In this document: positions 7,187-14,813 of the stretch, piece by piece | Layout of the letters: every line of letters starts with the position of its first letter | Numbering within the stretch: position 1 is the stretch's first letter | Position numbers and translations under genes: made by a program | Notes under the pieces: generated by a model | Database searches by the model: none | What the model was told of the DNA's origin: nothing | The model's input: the letters and a program-made list of their open reading frames with translations, nothing else | Origin: Amphibacillus sp052055485 | Lineage (GTDB): Bacteria > Bacillota > Bacilli > Bacillales > Amphibacillaceae | Direction: 5' to 3' | DNA length: 64,000 bases | Assembly (NCBI RefSeq): GCF_052055485.1 | Contig: NZ_CP197171.1 | Location: 2,480,001-2,544,000 of the forward strand

Positions 7187-8140
7187 TTATTTTTCCATGT
7201 TAGCTACTAATCGACCTGTTACTTTATTATCTTCTAGCATCTGAATACCTTCAGGAATTTCATTAAAGGTTATTTCAGTTATTTTAGGCTTTACCTGGCC
7301 GCTAGCAAACAATTCATATATGTCTATAATATCTTGTTTAGTTCCTCCGTTACTTCCAACAATTGTTACTTGCTTTGTTATCCATGGAGTAACATTTAAA
7401 GTGGTCTCTAATTTTCCCATACCGACAAGGACTATTTTACCTTGGAAACCAATAGATTCTAAAGCTTCCCTAGTTGTTACATCAAAGCCAGCAAAGTCAA
7501 TAATTACTTCAGGTTCAAATTGTTCGATTTCTTTTACACTTTCATAGGTTCCTGCAGCGCCTAGATCTTCAGCTAATTTACGAGCATTTGGGTTTGTGTC
7601 AATAGCATAAACAGTGGCTCCTTTAGCGATAGCAGCTTCTAAAGCGATTTGGCCTAATCCACCAATACCAATCATACCGACTGTCATACCTTCTTTTACG
7701 CCACCTTTAGTAAAAGTGGCATGATATGAAGTCATTCCTGCGTCGGTACCGGCAGCTGCTTCGGCAAATGATACACCATCAGGAATCATAACTAAGTCTT
7801 CGGCAGGTGCTAAAACTTTTGAACCAAAGCCTCCGTTATACGCATAACCTGGAGCCATTCCACTTGGACCCGTAGGACAGACAGCTACTTTGTCACCAAC
7901 TTGATAGTCTGTTACACCTTCGCCAACTTCGCTAATAACCCCTGCAACTTCATGTCCCATAATAACAGGTAGTTCGCCAAGTAACGCTTTCCAACCTGGG
8001 TCTCTTAAAACTCCAACATCAGAGTGACAAAGGCCCGCCACTTTTGTATCGATGACAACTTTTCCAGCTTCAGCTTTTGGATCTTCTTTTTCCACTAATT
8101 CTAAGGGTTCATTTGTATTAACAAATTGCCAACCTTTCAT
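7187..8140 (-). CDS. Zinc-type alcohol dehydrogenase lacking the structural zinc lobe
   Basis: A 317-residue medium-chain dehydrogenase that would oxidise an alcohol or reduce an aldehyde with NAD(P). The catalytic zinc region shows CHSDVGVL (C at residue 38) and GHEVAGVISEVGEGV. The Rossmann fold shows GIGGLGQIALEAA near residue 158. It is shorter than the usual 340 residues: the four-cysteine structural zinc loop is replaced by a short Gly/Pro-rich link (CPTGPSGMAPGYAYNGGFG). The C-terminus SGQVKPKITEITF...GRLVANMEK is normal. The start has GAGGAGG. It is monocistronic, ending at a stem-loop. The substrate is unknown. Confidence 0.85.
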   Translation of the reverse strand: MKGWQFVNTNEPLELVEKEDPKAEAGKVVIDTKVAGLCHSDVGVLRDPGWKALLGELPVIMGHEVAGVISEVGEGVTDYQVGDKVAVCPTGPSGMAPGYAYNGGFGSKVLAPAEDLVMIPDGVSFAEAAAGTDAGMTSYHATFTKGGVKEGMTVGMIGIGGLGQIALEAAIAKGATVYAIDTNPNARKLAEDLGAAGTYESVKEIEQFEPEVIIDFAGFDVTTREALESIGFQGKIVLVGMGKLETTLNVTPWITKQVTIVGSNGGTKQDIIDIYELFASGQVKPKITEITFNEIPEGIQMLEDNKVTGRLVANMEK

Positions 8141-8231
8141 GATAATTCCTCCTCGTAAATAGTTACCTCTATTATAAACAAAAAACGAGTGATTTCCAAT
8201 AAAATTGAATAGTTATGGGTTATTTTAGGGT

Positions 8232-8527
8232 TTATAACAAGTTGTTATAAAAACAAATATAAGAAAATAGGCAAATAACCTTGTTATATGATTAGTCGTA
8301 TTAACTGGCTTTGGTATGATGACTAGGCTATATTACCATAACAGATGTGTATAGGTTGGGGGCTTTTATTACAGCTAACCGTCCGTAAAACTCGGGGCAA
8401 CAATGAGCTACTCGTCCCACCGAAAACATTTGGGACTGCGATTACTCGTCCCACCGAAAACATTTGCACTAGCACTTTCTATGCGTTGAAAAACTCTCAC
8501 TGATTGTAGTTTCGTTTTATAAACAAG
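8232..8527 (+). repeat. Long dispersed repeat, full copy (R1)
   Basis: This stretch begins with the 15-bp palindrome ATAACAAGTTGTTAT. It continues nearly identically to 21363-21700 through GATTAGTCGTATTAACTGG, GATGACTAGGCTATATTACC and CTAACCGTCCGTAAAACT, then has two copies of CTCGTCCCACCGAAAACATTT and ends GTTTCGTTTTATAAA. No reading frame runs through it. Fragments recur in five or more other gaps. Confidence 0.8.
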
Positions 8528-8538
8528 GTTAATTTGAA

Positions 8539-8622
8539 TTGTATACCAATCAACCGTAATATATAATGTAATTAACTGTTAGGTTAGAAGGAGGAAATCA
8601 TATGATTTGTTATATGGTGTGA
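8539..8622 (+). promoter_or_regulatory. Promoter and six-codon leader ORF before the serine hydrolase
   Basis: TTGTAT (8539-8544) is 17 bp from TATAAT (8562-8567). Downstream, GAAGGAGG serves a mini-ORF at 8602-8622 (M-I-C-Y-M-V-stop). After it, GGATTCCTTT can pair with AAAGGAATTC just before the main ribosome binding site. A translated leader influencing the hydrolase is possible. The promoter is the firmer part. Confidence 0.45.
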
Positions 8623-8685
8623 ACAAGTTAACCGGATTCCTTTAACAATCATGAAAAATGAAAAAGGAATTCAGGAGGAATTAGA

Positions 8686-9708
8686 ATGGATAAAGAAGGT
8701 AAATTGAACTATCTAAAAGAAAAACAAGAGGAACGATTATTTTCAGGAGCCTATTATGCTAGAAAGGCTAAGGAAACTCTAGCGGGAAGTAATGGATTCG
8801 CCAATCGTTCTGAGAGAATCGATAATCAGATAAACACCAGATTTGCGATTGCCTCAGGAAGTAAAATATTCACAGCAATTGCAATTTGTAAGCTGGTAGA
8901 GGATGGGATAATATCTTTTGATTCAAAATTAAAGGACTGCCTAGATGTGGAATTTCCATACTTTGACAAAGGGATTACCATCCACCATCTACTGACACAT
9001 ACATCAGGTGTGTACGACTATTTTAATGAAGACATAATGGATGATTTTGAGTTATTGTGGAAATCACGTCCAATGTATCACATTCGTTCGCCAAGAGATT
9101 TTTTACCTATGTTTCAGTTCGAAAAGATGCAGGCAAACGTTAACAGTGAGTTTCAGTATAATAACACGGGTTATATACTACTAGGTCTTATTATAGAACA
9201 AGTGACTAAATGCAATTTTACTGAATTCGTTGAGGAGCGTATTTTTCATAAAGCTGGTATGAAGAACTCGGGATATTTCGAAATGGATTGCTTGCCTGAA
9301 CGAACAGCACTTGGCTACATGGAAGACTCAGAAGGAACTTGGAAGACAAACCTTTATTCCTTGCCAGTTAAAGGTGGGCCAGATGGGGGCGCTTATGTCA
9401 CGGTTGAAGATAGGATTAAATTCTGGAAGGCATTAATGAACTATCAATTACTGTCCAAAGAGATGACCCATATCTTATTGAAACCGCGTGTGGTAGTCGT
9501 TGCAGAGGATAATATTTATTATGGTTATTGCGGATATATGGAATTAGGCGACAATAAACAAATAGTTAAGTATATTCAGATGGGATATGACCCAGGAGTA
9601 AATTTTCGTGAAGTATATTATCCTGATACTAAAACAATAATTGCAGTCTGTTCTAATGAACAAGATGGTGCTTATGAGCTCTTGAAAGAAATTGAAAATA
9701 TTTTATAA
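8686..9708 (+). CDS. Beta-lactamase-fold serine hydrolase
   Basis: A 340-residue protein of the class C beta-lactamase/esterase family (PF00144). The nucleophile motif SxxK is SGSK in FAIASGSKIFTAIAI near residue 65. The second motif YxN is YNN in FQYNNTGYILLGLIIEQVT near 155. HHLLTHTSGVYDYF near 100 is also typical. No signal peptide is seen, so it is likely cytoplasmic and more likely an esterase or peptidase than a true beta-lactamase. GGAGGAATTAG precedes the ATG. It is a single gene with its own promoter and terminator. Confidence 0.85.
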   Translation: MDKEGKLNYLKEKQEERLFSGAYYARKAKETLAGSNGFANRSERIDNQINTRFAIASGSKIFTAIAICKLVEDGIISFDSKLKDCLDVEFPYFDKGITIHHLLTHTSGVYDYFNEDIMDDFELLWKSRPMYHIRSPRDFLPMFQFEKMQANVNSEFQYNNTGYILLGLIIEQVTKCNFTEFVEERIFHKAGMKNSGYFEMDCLPERTALGYMEDSEGTWKTNLYSLPVKGGPDGGAYVTVEDRIKFWKALMNYQLLSKEMTHILLKPRVVVVAEDNIYYGYCGYMELGDNKQIVKYIQMGYDPGVNFREVYYPDTKTIIAVCSNEQDGAYELLKEIENIL

Positions 9709-9726
9709 CTAGAAAATGATTGAAGG

Positions 9727-9759
9727 AAAAGGGATTAACGAATGTGTTAGTCCCTTTTT
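9727..9759 (+). terminator. Terminator after the serine hydrolase
   Basis: AAAAGGGATTAAC pairs with GTTAGTCCCTTTTT across a six-base loop, 19 bp after the stop codon. Confidence 0.85.
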
Positions 9760-9832
9760 GAGCGATCTATTATTATTTATCCGATTTGATTACTGAACAC
9801 ATCTATTAAAATCTCTAAGCTAGGATGAATGA

Positions 9833-10546
9833 TTATAAACCAGAATCTTGTCTCTTTAATAATTTGCAAAGTTCATACAAATAGTGCATCCCTCTCAATT
9901 GTTGCTCTATCTGATAATCCATATAGGCTAGAGAATCTAGTACAATTTTTCGAACATCCATTAAACGATGTTGCTGCACCTTATCTAGAATATCACGTAC
10001 GATGTCAAGCAAGTAGACAGAGGGCTGCACGGTTCGGATGATCAACAATTTCCTCATATCGTCCCGTGTATAGATTCGATAGCCATTTTCAGGGTTTCTT
10101 TCTGGGGTAATCAAATCTTCTTTTTCCCAATGTCGCAGAGTACTTGCCGGTATATGCAATTCTCTTTCTACCTCGCCGATAGTGTAATATTTCTTCTGTT
10201 GTTTTTGCATAAAGTCCTGTATGTTATTGGGGCTTAAGATTTCGATGGCATCCATAGCTTGCTTTCTTCGCTCGAAAATGTCAGCTTGAACCGCATTGAC
10301 TTCCCATAATGCTTCTGTAAACTTACTTTCCTGTAATAAAGGCATGACCTGGCGAACGACTTTCATGCCAAAACCGGGGTACATGGCTCGAATGCATTGG
10401 AAATATGCCTCATGTACTTCAGTATAGACACGATAACCATTTGCTTTGCGGGAAGCCTTTGGCACAATTCCCCATTCTTCATAGTGTCTCAGGGCACTGG
10501 TTCCTACATCCAGCTTATTAGCAAGATCAATTGGTCGAAATTCCAT
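9833..10546 (-). CDS. MerR-family regulator with two HTH domains
   Basis: A 237-residue protein with two separate MerR DNA-binding domains. The first is residues 1-70 (PIDLANKLDVGTSALRHYEE, then GIVPKASRKANGYRVYTE). The second is residues 120-190 (YTIGEVERELHIPASTLRHW, then EDLITPERNPENGYRIYT). A helical segment links them and a short helical tail ends the chain. MerR proteins normally have one HTH and dimerise, so this may act as a pseudo-dimer. AGGAGG precedes the ATG. It is divergent from the UvrA-like gene with about 150 bp between them, and probably controls it. Confidence 0.85.
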   Translation of the reverse strand: MEFRPIDLANKLDVGTSALRHYEEWGIVPKASRKANGYRVYTEVHEAYFQCIRAMYPGFGMKVVRQVMPLLQESKFTEALWEVNAVQADIFERRKQAMDAIEILSPNNIQDFMQKQQKKYYTIGEVERELHIPASTLRHWEKEDLITPERNPENGYRIYTRDDMRKLLIIRTVQPSVYLLDIVRDILDKVQQHRLMDVRKIVLDSLAYMDYQIEQQLRGMHYLYELCKLLKRQDSGL

Positions 10547-10569
10547 GATTACCTCCTAAAGTTTAAACT

Positions 10570-10644
10570 AAAACCTTGTAAATCCATGACGGCTTTTATT
10601 TATCAAAATGCTGTTCTAATCATATCACTTTCTCCAAAACCTTG
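10570..10644. promoter_or_regulatory. Divergent control region with repeated AAAACCTTG
   Basis: AAAACCTTG occurs at 10570-10578 and again at 10636-10644 as a direct repeat between the divergent MerR and UvrA-like genes. TATGAT at about 10661 is a plausible -10 for the UvrA-like gene. The repeats could be binding sites for the MerR protein; this is inference. Confidence 0.35.
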
Positions 10645-10699
10645 CACTTGCATAAACGTTGTATGATGTAATAAGAAACGGTTAAGGAGGAATGTAACA

Positions 10700-13156
10700 A
10701 TGAAGGATGTCATGATTGTACAAGGGGCAAGAGAAAATAATCTAAAAGATCTCTCGGTATCTATTCCTAAAAATAAATTAATTGTCTTCACAGGACCTTC
10801 AGGATCGGGGAAATCTACGCTGGCGATGGATACATTATTTAATGAATGTCAGCGTCAATATTTAGAGTCCATGGGAATGCAGGGGATTAATAAACCTAAA
10901 GTGAATTCTATCAGTGGTTTATCACCTGCTATCTGTATCAATCAGCAGGTCACAAATCGGAATCCACGTTCAACAGTGGGGACGATGACAGATATGTATA
11001 CGAGTTTGCGAATGATATTTGAAAAGTTAGGTGCCAGAAAATGCCCGAGTTGTCAGCATGTGATTGATCCGATAGCCTATCGTGGCAAAGTAGAGGCAGA
11101 AAAAGATAGCTTTACAGAATATATTTACTGTCCGAGTTGTGAAGAAAAAATGGAGAAGTTGACCCGGACCCATTTTTCCTATAATAAAACGGAAGGAGCT
11201 TGTCCTACCTGCAAAGGATTAGGCGAAATAGTAGATATTCACCTTCCATCTGTTTTCCATGAAGAACTTTCTTTGGAAGAAGGTGCTGTAGATATTTTTG
11301 CTGGACGTTATGGTGAATACCAAATTGCAGTCTTACGAGAGGCTTTTCGTTATTATAAGTTGCCGGAAGGAGTAGATTTACCAATAAAGGAATTTTCTGA
11401 AGAACAGAGAGCTATTCTATACTACGGTGTCGAGAGTGATCAGGTGAAACAGTTATTTCCAAATGTGAAACCGCCTAAGACAGTTGAGAAGGGAAAATTT
11501 CCTGGTGTGCTGACAGCGATGTGGCGTCGATTCACAGAAAATGCTGGTTCCTCCGCTGAAGCGGATGCTTATTTTTACTCACAAGTTTGTCCGGTTTGTC
11601 ATGGGGATCGCTTAAACGAAGTTAGCAGAACGGTTACAGTTAATGGGAGGACGATTCCTCAATTAGTTGTACATTCGTTGGAGGAGATGTTAGTGTGGGT
11701 CCGCCGAATAGAGCAATCATTGGATCAAGCACACTATAAACTTGTAGAAACATTTGTTCAAGATATAGAAACAAAGCTCAGCCGTATCATGAAAATGGGT
11801 TTGGGATATTTAATGTTAGATAGACAGGTGATTACCTTGTCAGGAGGAGAAGCTCAGCGAATTCGACTATCTGCACTGCTGGATTCAGCGCTGACGGGTG
11901 TCCTGTATATCATGGATGAACCAACAGTTGGCTTACATCCTAAGGATACAGAGGGGTTGGTCAATGTCTTAAAGCGACTCCGTGATCTTGGAAACACAAT
12001 CTTATTAATCGAACATGATGTAGATGTCATGAAGCAGGCAGATTATATTATTGATATTGGTCCAGGTGCAGGAAAACTTGGAGGCACTGTAGTGGGTCAG
12101 GGAAGCTTAGTAGAATTAATGGAACAAGTGGATTCAGTCACAGGGCAATATCTGCGACAAGAAAAAACGATCCAAAAGAATTATCGAACGGGTATAGGCG
12201 AGGGAGTAACTGTCCATCATGCTACTGTAAATAATCTTAAGGATGTAACGGTAACTTTCCCTACTGGCTGTCTAACAGCTGTAACTGGGGTCTCAGGTTC
12301 TGGTAAATCCTCTCTTTTGTTTGATGTACTGGCTAAAGCTAATGACAAGTTTTATCAAGGATTTGAAAAGGTGACCGGTCTGGATACTTTTGACCAGATA
12401 ATTATTGTTGGACAGTCTCCACTTAGCAGAATGAAGCGGTCTAACACAGCAACTTATATTGACTTATTTACACCCATTCGGACATTGTTTTCGAAATTGC
12501 CAAAAGCGAAAGAGCAAAATTTAACTGCAAAACATTTCTCCTTTAATACTGCTGGCGGGCGCTGTGAGAGTTGTCAGGGATTGGGTTATGTAACAACCAA
12601 TATGCTATTTTTCCCCGACTTGGAGGTAGTCTGTCCTGAGTGTCAGGGAAAGAGATTTAAGCAAGAGATTCTATCTGTGAAATATCAAGATTATTCGATA
12701 AATGATATCTTGGAAAGCTCTATACTTGAATGTCAATCCATTTTTGAAGAAGAGAAGAAGATCCAAAAAATCTTAAGTCTGCTTATGGAAATTGGCTTAG
12801 GCTATTTGAAAATGGGACAATCTCTGACGACGTTATCTGGTGGAGAAGGGCAAAGACTGAAGCTTGCGAAAGAACTGTTGAAACAAGGGAAAAAGACTTC
12901 TCTTTACTTATTGGATGAACCAACTACCGGACTACATCCGACTGATACCATTCAACTTTTAAAGCTATTAAATAGTTTGGTAGATGCTGGACATACTGTT
13001 ATTATGGTTGAGCATAATAGTCAAGTTATCGAGGCAGCAGATTGGGTTATTGATTTAGGTCCAGAAGGCGGAGCAAAAGGTGGTCAGGTGATTGCAGAAG
13101 GAACACCGGAGCTGATTAGAGCAAACAAAAATTCATATACAGGGCAATATTTGTAG
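10700..13156 (+). CDS. UvrA-like ABC protein (UvrA2/drug-resistance type)
   Basis: An 818-residue soluble protein with two ABC modules, shorter than the roughly 940 residues of true UvrA. Walker A motifs are GPSGSGKST near residue 32 and GVSGSGKSS near 530. Signatures are LSGGEAQRIRL near 390 and LSGGEGQRLKLA near 715. Each is followed by LDEPTTGLHP-type Walker B. Zinc-finger pairs are present (CPSC...CPSC, CPTC, CPVC, CESC...CPEC). Such paralogues bind damaged or drug-modified DNA, and some give resistance to DNA-binding antibiotics. The divergent double-MerR gene supports an inducible resistance role. It ends at an H-type terminator. Confidence 0.9.
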   Translation: MKDVMIVQGARENNLKDLSVSIPKNKLIVFTGPSGSGKSTLAMDTLFNECQRQYLESMGMQGINKPKVNSISGLSPAICINQQVTNRNPRSTVGTMTDMYTSLRMIFEKLGARKCPSCQHVIDPIAYRGKVEAEKDSFTEYIYCPSCEEKMEKLTRTHFSYNKTEGACPTCKGLGEIVDIHLPSVFHEELSLEEGAVDIFAGRYGEYQIAVLREAFRYYKLPEGVDLPIKEFSEEQRAILYYGVESDQVKQLFPNVKPPKTVEKGKFPGVLTAMWRRFTENAGSSAEADAYFYSQVCPVCHGDRLNEVSRTVTVNGRTIPQLVVHSLEEMLVWVRRIEQSLDQAHYKLVETFVQDIETKLSRIMKMGLGYLMLDRQVITLSGGEAQRIRLSALLDSALTGVLYIMDEPTVGLHPKDTEGLVNVLKRLRDLGNTILLIEHDVDVMKQADYIIDIGPGAGKLGGTVVGQGSLVELMEQVDSVTGQYLRQEKTIQKNYRTGIGEGVTVHHATVNNLKDVTVTFPTGCLTAVTGVSGSGKSSLLFDVLAKANDKFYQGFEKVTGLDTFDQIIIVGQSPLSRMKRSNTATYIDLFTPIRTLFSKLPKAKEQNLTAKHFSFNTAGGRCESCQGLGYVTTNMLFFPDLEVVCPECQGKRFKQEILSVKYQDYSINDILESSILECQSIFEEEKKIQKILSLLMEIGLGYLKMGQSLTTLSGGEGQRLKLAKELLKQGKKTSLYLLDEPTTGLHPTDTIQLLKLLNSLVDAGHTVIMVEHNSQVIEAADWVIDLGPEGGAKGGQVIAEGTPELIRANKNSYTGQYL

Positions 13157-13189
13157 ACTAAACGCAATTAAATGATATGACAAATTAAA

Positions 13190-13233
13190 AGGGGATGTTG
13201 CACAATAGGGCAAGTTGTGCAACAACTTTTTTT
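13190..13233 (+). terminator. H-element stem-loop terminating the UvrA-like gene
   Basis: GTTGCACAA (13197-13205) pairs perfectly with TTGTGCAAC (13215-13223), followed by a T run. It is also a member of the dispersed GTTGCACAA family. Confidence 0.8.
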
Positions 13234-13252
13234 ACCCATATTAGAAAAGCGG

Positions 13253-13405
13253 AATAGAAGCACTCTATCCTTCATTTGCGCCTGATTTTTCGAATGAAAT
13301 GAGTGATAGAAGGGCTCTATCCATCATTTCATCTTGAAACTTTGTTTGAAATGGAAGATAGAGTGGAGAAGTGACTATAAAGATAAATTGCAATAAAATG
13401 TATAT
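13253..13405 (+). repeat. 52-bp hairpin repeat array A1 (three units)
   Basis: Unit starts at 13253 (AATAGAAGCACTCTATCC), 13305 (GATAGAAGGGCTCTATCC) and 13357 (GATAGAGTGG...) are exactly 52 bp apart. The first two form ATAGA/TCTAT hairpins. It is the same unit as the larger array at 43383, but the DNA between hairpins has diverged more. A 96-codon minus-strand frame crossing it is judged spurious. Confidence 0.75.
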
Positions 13406-13432
13406 CATGCATTTTATAACAGCTCCTTTAAA
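13385..13432. repeat. Degenerate H element
   Basis: ATTGCAATAAAATGTA, then ATCATGCATTTTATAACAGC, resembles the stem-loop at 49928-49968 (GCAAGATGTAGATCATGCATTTTGTGATGGC). It sits between array A1 and R3. Confidence 0.45.
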
Positions 13433-13507
13433 GTTATAAAATATTTTCATTAAAGGTAATCGTAAATGATTATCCTCTTTACGTAAGTTTAGAATAGGGT
13501 TGTGCCG

Positions 13508-13640
13508 TTTATAAAATGAAACTTCAATCAGTGAGAGATTTCGCTCTACTCCCACTGATTGGGACTGGGATTGTGATTACTCGCCCCATCGAAACCCCAT
13601 TGTTGCTTCGAGTTTACGGACGGTCATCTATGATAAAAAG
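13508..13640 (-). repeat. Dispersed R repeat, inverted copy (R3)
   Basis: It shares GTTTATAAAATGAAACTTCA, CAGTGAGAG, ATTACTCGCCCCATCGAAA and GAGTTTACGGACGGTCATCT with the other copies, in the opposite orientation to R1 and R2. The palindrome-bearing half is absent. Confidence 0.7.
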
Positions 13641-13671
13641 TCGATTCTTCCACTAAGGAGATCGACTTTTT
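13635..13671. terminator. Bidirectional-type hairpin related to the proC terminator
   Basis: AAAAAGTCGAT pairs with ATCGACTTTTT. The loop TCTTCCACTAAGGAG is close to that of the hairpin at 3757-3794, and the stem differs by a paired G-C to A-T change. No gene end lies directly beside it. Confidence 0.65.
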
Positions 13672-13856
13672 ACTAGACCTTTTAATAATTTAACGAAATA
13701 CTCTAAATCACCAATTGAGGCATTATCAAAGAATAGGGCTATTCCGATCAGATCGACAATAATCATAATGAAGAACATAAGTAAGGTAAATATGACCAGA
13801 ATAAGAATTTTTGAGATGAGAGAGTTCCTATGAGCGTGATTGATGGGGATATAATT
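13653..13856 (-). pseudogene. Possible remnant of a small membrane protein gene
   Basis: A 67-codon open stretch on the minus strand includes a protein-like segment, ISKILILVIFTLLMFFIMIV, followed by DLIGIALFFDNASIGDLEYF and a basic tail. There is no start codon at the head of the open stretch (an in-frame TAA is there), and the first ATGs are internal without a clear ribosome binding site. Its 3' end runs into the terminator-like hairpin. It reads like the end of a decayed or truncated gene. Family unknown. The rest of 13860-14144 holds nothing I can name. Confidence 0.3.
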
Positions 13857-14144
13857 TTATAAAAGTCGGAGTTATATTCACTCAGATAGATTAATCATCT
13901 TTATCCCCACCGCTTTCGATCTATTTCACAAAGTATTACTTCAAACGCTGTTTATGCTTGGTAATGGAATGAACAAAAATTCTTTTTTAGCTAACTTTTT
14001 AATAAATTGTGACTTTTAAGATGCTTACCATATATAAATGGTCCGATCATTGATTACTTTGTATCGATATCTTGCTATCATGGAGAGTGATATAATCGTC
14101 GTTCCCCATCATACGAAAAATTCGTTGCACTGCTAAAGGAAAAT

Positions 14145-14813
14145 TTACATAGAAGCTAATCTGTCTCTAACTGATGCAATTGCTTTACGTACACCTAACT
14201 CTGGACTAGTTAACACAGGTGTATTCATATTAGAGAGTAAAGAGGCCAGATTAACCATTGAACCTTGTGCCAGTACAATAACATCAAAGTCTCCGTCAAG
14301 ATCATTTAATACTTCTAGAACTTTTTTATTGTGTTGATCTTTTTTTCCTTCCATTAACAATTTTAAGGCTCCATCAATTAGGACTGGTTCAATTACTATT
14401 TCTTTTGAAACTTTTGTTGCTTTATCTTTTATAATTTGTATACTTGGTTGAATTGTGGAGGAGACAGTTGCAACTACAGCAATCCTTTTGCCAATTTCTA
14501 CTGCTTTACAAGCCATAGCATCATCTACTCGAAGCACTGGAATTGAGACACTTTTTGCAGCGATTTCTGCGGCTTTTCCAACAGATGAACATTGATTAAA
14601 AATTAAATCAGCTCCTTTTTCCTCCGCTACTCGAAAGTAACTTGTCATCCGAGCTACAATTGAGGGTGTGACGTCGCCCACCGTGCTGACTTCATCAAGT
14701 AGACTATCATCTACGATATTAAAGATTTGTAACTCAGGACTGTATTCCCTGAATCGTTTATTCAAATCTTCAAGGGAAACAAAGCTAGTATGGATAATAA
14801 AAATTTTAGACAT
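14145..14813 (-). CDS. Asp/Glu racemase-fold protein
   Basis: A 222-residue protein of the aspartate/glutamate/hydantoin racemase superfamily (PF01177). The first active-site cysteine is in LIFNQCSSVG near residue 75. The second half shows VIVLAQGSM near residue 182, where a cysteine is usual but alanine/glutamine stand, so ordinary two-base racemisation is doubtful. It overlaps the upstream DUF1537 kinase gene by 8 bp, so the two are translationally coupled and probably act in one sugar-acid pathway. AGGAGG precedes the ATG. The true reaction is unknown; an isomerase or decarboxylase of the same fold is possible. Confidence 0.75.
   Translation of the reverse strand: MSKIFIIHTSFVSLEDLNKRFREYSPELQIFNIVDDSLLDEVSTVGDVTPSIVARMTSYFRVAEEKGADLIFNQCSSVGKAAEIAAKSVSIPVLRVDDAMACKAVEIGKRIAVVATVSSTIQPSIQIIKDKATKVSKEIVIEPVLIDGALKLLMEGKKDQHNKKVLEVLNDLDGDFDVIVLAQGSMVNLASLLSNMNTPVLTSPELGVRKAIASVRDRLASM

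Noticed and set aside
13265..13555. 96-codon open frame on the minus strand
   Set aside because: It runs through the 52-bp hairpin array and a degenerate stem-loop, has no good ribosome binding site and resembles no protein.
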